This document shows positions 56,801 to 64,000 of a stretch of 64,000 nt of DNA, piece by piece. A program made the position numbers and the translations under genes. Under the pieces are notes generated by a model that worked only from the letters and a program-made list of their open reading frames with translations, ran no database searches and was not told the origin of the DNA. The stretch covers positions 5,697,881 to 5,761,880 of the forward strand of contig CM071597.1 in the NCBI GenBank assembly GCA_036435485.1, read 5' to 3'. The stretch's first letter is position 1; each line of letters starts with the position of its first letter. The DNA is from Saposhnikovia divaricata (taxonomy: Eukaryota; Streptophyta; Magnoliopsida; Apiales; Apiaceae).

Positions 56801-57314
56801 TATGCCCGGTTTTGTGTTTAGGTTCTAATAGAAATGAAACAGACTCTACCGTCTCATACAATAACACTGAACACCTCTAATAATTATCAATAATGATGAA
56901 AATTTTAGTGTGGTGTTTTATTAATTAAAAAGAAATAAATAATGGGGAACAATTCTAAATGGCATAATAATTATAAGGTTAGTGCTGTTTTCAGAAAAAT
57001 AAGAAAAATGATGACCCCTTAATCAATTTATTTTCCCCGGCTGGCTAATTCAAACGATACTCTAATTTCGTTTCCTAAAATAAATTCGATCCAAAATTAA
57101 AATATTATTTCTCTAAATTTCCTGATTTTAACAAACACCAAATAAATATTATTAACTGGATATAATATTTAGTTACATATGAATAAATAAAATCTTAACA
57201 TTTCACGAAACGCGCAAATAAAAAAAAATACTAGTGCATCGCTCTTAAATAAAATTAAATATCGAGTAGGAAAAATTTATTCGAAAAAAAAAAAAAAAAA
57301 TTGCGGTTATTACA
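53892..57314 (-). repeat. 5' LTR of the chromovirus
   Basis: 3423 bp, nearly identical to 45021-48442. Confidence 0.93.
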
Positions 57315-57319
57315 CTTAC

Positions 57320-58482
57320 AATCTAGTAGTGAACAAGGGGGGTTTTGTATTGGTTGTGGTGTTTTATCAAACACCTTGAACACAAGAAATAAATTGCTAT
57401 AAAAATACAACTATGTTAATGACAAACATCCAAATTTACCAACACAACACAATGAGTGAATTAGCAAGATATAGGGATATTTGACCCAAGGATTATGGAT
57501 ATTCAAGCATTTCTCCCAAACACATATGAGTAAGATATAATCAACTCTACCTAACCAAGATAATTGGTGAAGCACACAATCACTTATTTCTCTTCTAAAA
57601 GCACTAATTTAGTGAAGCACATAAATTAGCTCTCTTGACAATAGCAACCAATAATGAAGCACTATCAATTTAACCAAGTCAAGGAATTTAAACAAAGAGA
57701 GGCTAGGACAAACCCAAGGATGAGTAGCTCAACCTAGGTATTTGTACTTGAATCTTGAAGTTTAGGCACACCAAACCTTGTGCTACTACAATGAATGTAC
57801 TAACAATTACGGATTAGCACAAACAATTAGCAATTGAAATTATAAGAAGAGCAAGATGAAGCAACTTACAAATCTCCAAGCAAAATCATAAATAATACAT
57901 CACAAGTATTCAAGATAGAGTGAAAAATCTTACTTAAATTGAAATGGGTTTAGTACAAGAATTCCTCCTTGAGCCAAATTATGGAGTTAGTTACTCATAA
58001 TCAATGCTAGATTATGAGTAATTAATGTTTCTCTATACTCTACTAACCCTAATTGAATGGACCTTGAAGAGGCTAGGTTAGATGAAGTTAGATGTTGGTT
58101 AAGATGTTGTTTTTGTTGGATTTTACTTCTTTTAGTACACAGCAAGTGTTGCACAGCCTGTTGCACGGCCGTGCAGCAGCCCGTGAGAAAAGCTATCCAA
58201 TCTGCACTACTAGTAACACTCTGCACAGCCTGTCGCACGGCCGTGCAGTAGCCCGTGCGAGACAAAATCTTCAAGATTATACAATAAAAACCTTCCGGAA
58301 ACGCGAGCTTGCATCTTGTAACTTCCTTCTTGAATAATCTTTGCTTTCATGCCCGAAATAAGCCATCTTTTCAACAATTAAGCATGAGGCACTGAAAGAT
58401 GAAAAACATAATTAATATCGATAAAACTACATTCGAAACTAACAAAAACGTAAGAGAATAAAAGACAAAATACACGTTATCA
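57320..58482 (-). repeat. 5' LTR of the outer Athila-type element, outer piece
   Basis: Continues the LTR broken at 45020 and ends CA/TG at 58482 before TSD ggtta. Shows the empty site of the solo LTR near 58314-58322. Contains the palindromic TGCACGGCCGTGCA pair. Confidence 0.88.
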
Positions 58483-58487
58483 GGTTA

Positions 58488-58579
58488 CTAAATATGAATT
58501 AGAGATGGTCGGACGAAGGAAAAATGAACAAATTTAAGGTCGTCAAAAATAAAAGAGAGGTGGTCGGGGGAAGAAGAAT
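58488..58579. other. short spacer between LTR elements
   Basis: 92 bp of purine-rich sequence between the TSD of the outer Athila-type element and the next LTR. Presumably the older target DNA. Confidence 0.5.
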
Positions 58580-61500
58580 TGTGACACCCCTCCAAATCCG
58601 GGGTCCAGTTCCGGGGGTCACCAACCAAACACAACCAAAAAATATCAGAATACACAACCGACCCCGCACACCAAAGATCGCAAAACAGGTTATTGCATGA
58701 ATACAAGCAGACATATTCCAGAATAAACTAGTCACTTATTACAAGCCACCAAATCAAGTCAACTTAAATCCAGTCTAATTCAATTTTATTATTACATCCC
58801 ATTTTATTTAAAATTTCTATCTAGCGCCAACTGAAACGCACAAGTACCTGCACAGCCTGAGGTGCGGATACCCGACCACTCTGACTCCCTCTAATACTGT
58901 CTGGACTGCTGATCGGAACCATACTTCCCGTCTGGAAAGGTTTAGTGAAAGCAAGAGTGAGCCAAAGAAAAGCCCAGCAAGTATATATATAAACAGTTTC
59001 AAAATAAAAACCAGAACAAATGCTGCATAATATCGACTGAAAAGTAAAACAGTTTATAAAGCATACTGAATCAACAACTGAATTATAATTCGATTATAAC
59101 TGAAATCATTCAACATGACATAAAACTGAATCATTTGTCAATTCACAATATGTAATAGCCATTCGGGCGATATGGATTGGATATACATAACTGAAACACC
59201 ATTGCCCCCTGATCAGGTTCAAAAGCAATGGGACCCTTTATACTCCACTGGTACAGCTATACCCGTGTGTATAATCCGGATTTCATGAGGGTACCAAAAT
59301 AGGCAAGTAATGTTAGCCTATAGGAAGATGGAATGGTTACCATATCCTCCTTAAATATTGCTGGACCATGGCAGCTACCATGGCCTCCTACGCTTTATCA
59401 TTTTCCAATCCAATAGAGCAATTTCCGAAATCAACAGGAAATGCTTAGTTTCACATACAGTTCACATCCCTATCATTTACTACGATAATAAGGATGTGAA
59501 GAGTTTATCTTAAACAATTCCCCACATCAAGGGTACCAATATCAAACAACCGTGTTCGCACAGATATTTAAGAATCACAAATAGCTCTGAACAATAGCTA
59601 TTCGTCATGATATGAATCAATGAAACATAAAATAAAAGTGTTTAAGATGATCAAGGGAGAAAATACTTGCCTGGATATACTGCTGGTAATTTATGCTGTC
59701 TTGCTAGGGTTTTCTCACTTCTAGGAATACTGCAGGTAACTCTGCCCACTAGCTAGGGTTTCTCCCACTTCTACAATAAAACATGCTATTTCAAATATCT
59801 GGCTAGGTACAAGGTCAATTACCGATCAAACCTCGGTTCTAGGGTCTACCCGTACGTTGTATGGCTACCGACTAAATATTTTAATCAAATAATAACATGC
59901 ACAGAGTAATCAAACACGTAATTTACATAGCAGATATGACTCACCATATAAAAGAACACTCAAGGTATTTTTAGAACCCTTATAAACATTTTTAGAACAT
60001 TTTTCGGAATTTTTAAAGAATTTAAATTACCCTTTTTGGATTAAAAAGGATAATTTAAAACCCTACAGATAATTATTGGGTCATTGAAATAATTTTCTAA
60101 TTACCTAATCCGGTTTTAGAATCAATTTTAGAATTTTAAAACTATTTTTACCCTTCCCGGACGATTTTTAGAATTTTAGAACAATTTTATTCCATTTTAA
60201 GCAAATAAGGAAATAAATATTAAAGGTAAAATAATATTTATAAAATAAATAAATTATTTTTATTTTTCAAAATAATTAAATTTGATTATTTTTCATCATA
60301 TTTAAATAATATTTAATTAAATAAATTAATTGATTATTATTAATTAACCAATCAATTTAAATTAATTAAAATATTAGCTAAATAGATTTAAAATAATCAA
60401 ATAAAATAAATTTCGAATTAAAAATAATTTATTAAAATTTTAAAACTATTTTTCGAAATTAAAAATAATTTTTCGAAATTTAAAAATGATTTTTCGAATT
60501 TTTAAAAGTATTTAATTCTAAATTATTTTTAAATTAAAAACAAATAATAAATAAATAGATAAATAAATAAATAAAAACAAAATTCAGAAATAAATTCTGA
60601 ATTTCCAAAACATTTTCAGAAAATAATTTTCTGAATTTTATAATTAAATTCAGATTTTTATTTTTATTTAAAAGTAATTAAAAGTAAATAAAAGAAAATA
60701 ATTTTTTTTATATATAAAACAGTGCTCGCCGGCCGGAGTTTATGAACTCGCCGGAATCCGGCGAGCTCCATTAAATCCGGCGACGAGAACCCAGAAACCG
60801 GCGACCCAAAACCCCTCCTGGACAGCTTATTTCGACTCCAAATCACGGGGTTTTGAGTCCCCCGTGACCCAAACACAACCAGGAGTCCATTTCAACCAAC
60901 ATCAACCGGAAACAAATCGGTTTTAACCGATTTATTCAAAACCCGACCAAAATCCGGCCAAAATCCGGCGACTCCAAAACACAACCAAACGTAACTTAAA
61001 AATCATCTACGAGTTGCTGGGAACACGATCTACACATCCATAACAACCAAACTTACAGAAAATCATCCAACAAAAACATGAAAATTCGAATTAAATTCGA
61101 AAATCATAAAATTTCGAACGAAGCATATACAGATGTTTCCACACATATAAACATGTAGTACTCATCATAAGATTCAATTTGACTACTCATATGAAAGATT
61201 TGGATAACAAAATCACCTTCAAAATGGCGATTGATCCTCAAGAACACCAAGAACTAATTTCCAGAGAAAATTCAGAAATTAAATCAGAAAATCTAACTTT
61301 TCTGATTATTTTAATTAATAAAAATAAATTAACTGCTATTTATATTAACCAGAAATTAATACCCCAAAAATATTTTGAAACCCTAATTAAATTTATTAAG
61401 CCTTAAAAATAATTTTTAGGGGATAAAAATGTAATATTTTTAATTCTAAACAATTATAATATATATGCCAAAATTTCCCAAAAATTGTGAATATTACAAA

Positions 61501-61825
61501 AATTGCAACAAAATTCATTTTTATGCATCCTACCATTTTATAAAAATATTGGTATCAAAAACAGGGTCTCAGATTCAGTATAGGGGCTGGTTCCGGAATT
61601 TAAAATGCAAAATAATTGTATTCTAAAAATATAAAAATTACAGAAAAATAAAATAAAATAATCTATGCTACACAGAAGTCACATAACACGTATAGGATGA
61701 TTTTCCTATTTAATAAAAATTATAATGTGTTTAAATGCATTAAAAATTTAAATAAAAACACAACAAAATCAACTAAAAACATATTTTAACAGAATAAAAT
61801 ACACGAAATTTTTCCAGTCGTTACA
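58580..61825 (-). repeat. 3' LTR of the second chromovirus
   Basis: About 3246 bp. It shares with the first chromovirus LTR a box on the plus strand near 58951-58983 (agcaagagtgagcc...cccagcaagt) and GGATTTGGAGGGGTGTCACA-like ends. Interior very AT-rich at 60.0-60.7 kb, with a CCGG-rich patch at 60725-60810. Confidence 0.82.
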
Positions 61826-61841
61826 TCCTTCCCCCCTTATA

Positions 61842-61863
61842 AGGATTCTGCCCCCAGAATCCT
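61842..61863 (-). promoter_or_regulatory. hairpin between pol stop and purine tract (chromovirus 2)
   Basis: AGGATTCTG and CAGAATCCT make a perfect 9-bp stem with a GGGG loop on the minus strand. It sits in the same place as the hairpin at 48460-48477. Confidence 0.62.
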
Positions 61864-62125
61864 ACTTAAGAAAATAACTGAGGGTACTGAGCTCGCATTT
61901 CACTCTCTACTTCCCATGTTGATTCCTCAACCAAGGGATTCCTCCATAAAACTCTAACTAGAGGTATTGTCTTATTTCTTAATACCTTATCCTTATAATC
62001 TAATATTTTAACTGGCTGCTCGACAAAAGATAAATCAGGTTGAATATCTACAGGTTCATATTCTATTGCGTGCATTGGATCCGGATTGTACTTCTTCAGC
62101 ATCGATATATGGAATACGTTATGGA

Positions 62126-63748
62126 TAGGCCTGTCAACGGGTCGGATTCGGATCGGATTATCCTAAATCCATATCCGAATCCATTAAGATTTTTCGGGTT
62201 CGGATCGGATCGGATCAGGAGCGGATATTTTTTAGTCCGATCCATACCCGATCCGTTCGGATTTCGGATTTTCGGGTCGGAGGTCCGACCCGTTTAAAAA
62301 AAAAAAAAGCAAAAACATGCAAAATTATAAATTGACATCCAAATTTAAAATTTCATAAAATGAAAGATAGAACTAGGGTTTAGGTCCTTTAGGATTAGTT
62401 TTGTATAATAAAATACCGGTTTAAAATAATTGTTTTCACAAAAAATTTAGTATCTATTTTAAAATATTTTTTATTGGAATATTTTTTTATCTATTTTAAA
62501 CCCTAAACCCTAAACCCAACCCTAAAGGGTTTCGATATTTTTTAAAATATTTCTCGACGATCCAACCGTACCGATGTCAAAATCCATCTTTTTTAATGTA
62601 ATTGCCAAAATTTTAGGAAAAAATAAATTCATTTGATTTGGTAATTTAACGATCAACTAGTACTTTGACTTGTACCCCTAAACATGGTTTCGTCCTTGAT
62701 TCGTGTTTCGATTTTTTTCAAAATATTTCTCAACGATCCAACCGTACAGATGTCAACATCTATCATTTTAAATGTTATTGCCAAAATTTTAGAAAAAAAT
62801 AAATTCATTTGATTTAGTAATTTAACGATCAACTATTACTTTGACTTGTACCCCTAAACATGGTTTCGTCCTTGATTCGTGTTTCGATTTTTTTCAAAAT
62901 ATTTCTCAACGATCCAACCGTACGGATGTCAACATCTATCATTTTAAATGTTATTGCCAAAATTTTAGAAAAAAATAAATTCATTTGATTTAGTAATTTA
63001 ACGGTCAACTAGTACTTTGACTAGTACCCCTAAACATGGTTTCGTCCTTGATTCGTGTTTCGATTTTTTTTAAAATATTTCTCGACGATCCAACCGTACG
63101 GATGTCAACATCTATCATTTTAAATGTTATTGCCAAAATTTTAGAAAAAAATAAATTCATTTGATTTAATAATTTAACGGTCAACTAGTACTTTGACTAT
63201 TACCCCTAAACATGATTTCGTCCTTGATTCGTGTTTCGATTTTTTCCAAAATATTTCTCGACAATCCAACCGTACGGATGTCAACATCAATCATTTTTAA
63301 TGTTATTGCCAAAATTTTAGAAAAAATAAATTCGTCTATATATTTTTTATAAATTTTATATTATATATGATAAATAAAAAATGTATAATACATACTAAAA
63401 AATAAATATAGTATATTATATATTATATAATACATATAAATAATAAATATAACATATATTAGCATAAAATATAGTATAGATATGTAGATATATTTTTTAT
63501 ATTTTATATTATATATAATAAATATATTATATATAATATATAAAAAAAATATTTAATATATAAATATATTCGGATCGGATCGTTAACGGATCGGATCATG
63601 CTAAATCCATATCCGCTCCTTATCGGATCGGACCCTTATCGGATCGGATCCTTATCGGATCGGATTTTTTTTTAAAGGATCCATACCCGCTAATTTCGGA
63701 TTGGATCGGATCGGATCGGATCGGATTCTTGATCCATTGACAGGCCTA
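62126..63748. mobile_element. non-autonomous hAT-type transposon inserted in chromovirus pol
   Basis: 1623 bp with terminal inverted repeats TAGGCCTGTCAA / TTGACAGGCCTA and a perfect 8-bp TSD gttatgga (62118-62125 and 63749-63756), the TSD length of hAT elements. Both subterminal regions are dense in GGATCGG words, typical of transposase-binding clusters. The interior holds a 176-bp tandem array and an AT-rich stretch (63330-63560). No transposase frame. A related end lies at 22484-22666. Confidence 0.9.
62526..63330. repeat. 176-bp tandem array inside the hAT element
   Basis: aacatgg/aacatga recurs at 62681, 62857, 63033 and 63209, an exact 176-bp period. About 4.5 similar units. Each unit contains TTTCGAT...CGACGATCCAACCGTACGG and a GATCAACTAGTACTTTGACT-like segment. 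Confidence 0.92.
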
Positions 63749-64000
63749 GTTATGGATGTTCTGCATGTGAGGCGGTAATGCTAGTTCGTAAGCAAGCTTC
63801 CCCACCTTCTTCAATATCTCAAACGGTCCCACATATCTTGGATTGAGTTTACCTCTTTTCCCAAATCTGGTCACTGCTTTCCATGGTGATACTTTCAGCA
63901 ATACCAATTCCCCAACTTCAAAACTCTGGTCCTTTCTGGTTTGATCTGCGTATTTCTTCTGTCGATCTTGAGCGGCAATCAATCTTTTCTGTATCAATCC

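Larger units (their letters stand above)
45021..57314 (-). mobile_element. chromovirus (Tekay/Del-type) with defective pol, inserted in the outer element's LTR
   Basis: LTRs 45021-48442 (3422 bp) and 53892-57314 (3423 bp), perfect TSD cttac (45016-45020 and 57315-57319), PBS TGGTATCAGAGC (initiator tRNA-Met type) and purine tract AAGGGGGGAAGACTG. I see a single substitution (45911 C versus 54782 T) and a one-base difference in an A run. The interior carries a chromodomain-ending pol with several stops and no recognisable gag. Near-identical LTRs with a badly broken pol mean the copy was already defective when it moved, or that its LTRs were converted. Confidence 0.93.
32284..58482 (-). mobile_element. 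non-autonomous Athila-type LTR element, host of three nested insertions
   Basis: Outer element on the minus strand with perfect TSD ggtta (32279-32283 and 58483-58487). Its 3' LTR is 32284-35234 (split by a solo LTR), its 5' LTR is 44944-45020 plus 57320-58482 (split by a chromovirus), and its interior 35235-44943 is split by another element at 38638-43702. The interior proper keeps a PBS, one 294-aa frame and conserved non-coding blocks, with no RT or integrase. LTRs show roughly 25-30 differences over about 1.25 kb, so it is older than the two full-length elements nested in it. Confidence 0.9.
58580..64000 (-). mobile_element. second chromovirus (Tekay-type), partial, running off the window
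   Basis: Minus-strand element whose 3' LTR is 58580-61825, followed inward by a purine tract (CCTTATAAGGGGGGAAGGA) and the 3' end of pol. The 5' part and 5' LTR lie beyond 64000, so TSD and age cannot be judged. LTR ends TGTAAC...GGGGTGTCACA resemble those of the first chromovirus, but most of the LTR differs, so it is another family. Confidence 0.85.
61866..64000 (-). pseudogene. integrase C-terminus and chromodomain of the second chromovirus, split by an hAT insertion
   Basis: Partial. 64000-63757 encodes the integrase C-terminal region (DRQKKYADQTRKD, FEVGELVLLKVSPWK, RYVGPFEIL). The frame is cut by a 1.6-kb transposon and continues at 62117-61866 with the linker and a chromodomain (VRVLWRNPLVEESTWEVESEM), ending TAA. 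The two halves rejoin in frame once the insert and one TSD copy are discounted. No other stop is visible in the part shown, so the hAT insertion is the main lesion. Chromodomains of this type steer integration to heterochromatin. Confidence 0.85.

Noticed and set aside
63330..63560. Possible origin or matrix-attachment-like AT stretch
   Set aside because: Only AT content supports it; it lies inside the hAT element.

Overview
This is nuclear DNA from a flowering plant, most likely a eudicot. It has GT-AG introns, a plastid-type isoprenoid gene with a transit peptide, plant-specific LTR retrotransposon lineages (Tat, Athila and chromovirus/Tekay types), a plant tRNA-derived SINE and several MITEs. 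The species cannot be fixed from the sequence. There is no prokaryotic or organellar content.

Positions 1-9.8 kb hold the only host genes seen: two intact, head-to-tail copies of HDR (ispH, 4-hydroxy-3-methylbut-2-enyl diphosphate reductase, last step of the plastid MEP pathway), both on the minus strand. Each has ten exons with identical phases and, after exon 1, identical exon lengths (predicted proteins 459 and 453 aa). All three iron-sulfur cysteines are kept in both. Only 911 bp separate them. The upstream copy in the window (50-4035) has a G-box in its promoter, a SINE in intron 2 and a duplicated splice acceptor at exon 2. The other copy (4947-9755) has a CT-repeat leader and a short SINE-like insert in intron 1.

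Positions 9.9-23.5 kb are AT-rich intergenic DNA carrying a foldback MITE (11.0 kb), a young non-autonomous Tat-type LTR element (12.8-19.8 kb; intact gag-protease frame, no reverse transcriptase, palindromic tandem repeats before its 3' LTR), a poly(A)-tailed retroposed sequence with target-site duplication (20.5-21.2 kb), a PIF/Harbinger-like MITE (21.2-21.6 kb), a 56-bp retroposed scrap and an hAT-end remnant.

Positions 23.5-58.5 kb are an Athila-type neighbourhood. An old, broken element with gag-pol (24.3-31.0 kb, plus strand) is preceded by the 3' part of another copy. A second, non-autonomous element (32.3-58.5 kb, minus strand, TSD GGTTA) contains three later insertions: a solo LTR in its 3' LTR (33.4-35.1 kb), another non-autonomous Athila-type element in its interior (38.6-43.7 kb, TSD GAATC), and a chromovirus in its 5' LTR (45.0-57.3 kb, TSD CTTAC). 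The two non-autonomous elements share a protein frame of about 300 residues that is not a standard gag or pol. Together with the gag-pol element and its neighbour they share structured non-coding segments at fixed places: just after the last stop codon, a 130-nt multi-hairpin block, a hairpin 19-20 nt before the 3' LTR, and a hairpin at the LTR start. Stems change in a compensatory way or substitutions fall in loops, which suggests RNA elements kept for transposition. This is the most interesting signal in the window.

Positions 58.5-64 kb hold the 3' LTR and the pol 3' end of a second chromovirus (minus strand, running off the window). Its integrase/chromodomain frame is split by a 1.6-kb non-autonomous hAT element with an 8-bp TSD and an internal 176-bp tandem array.
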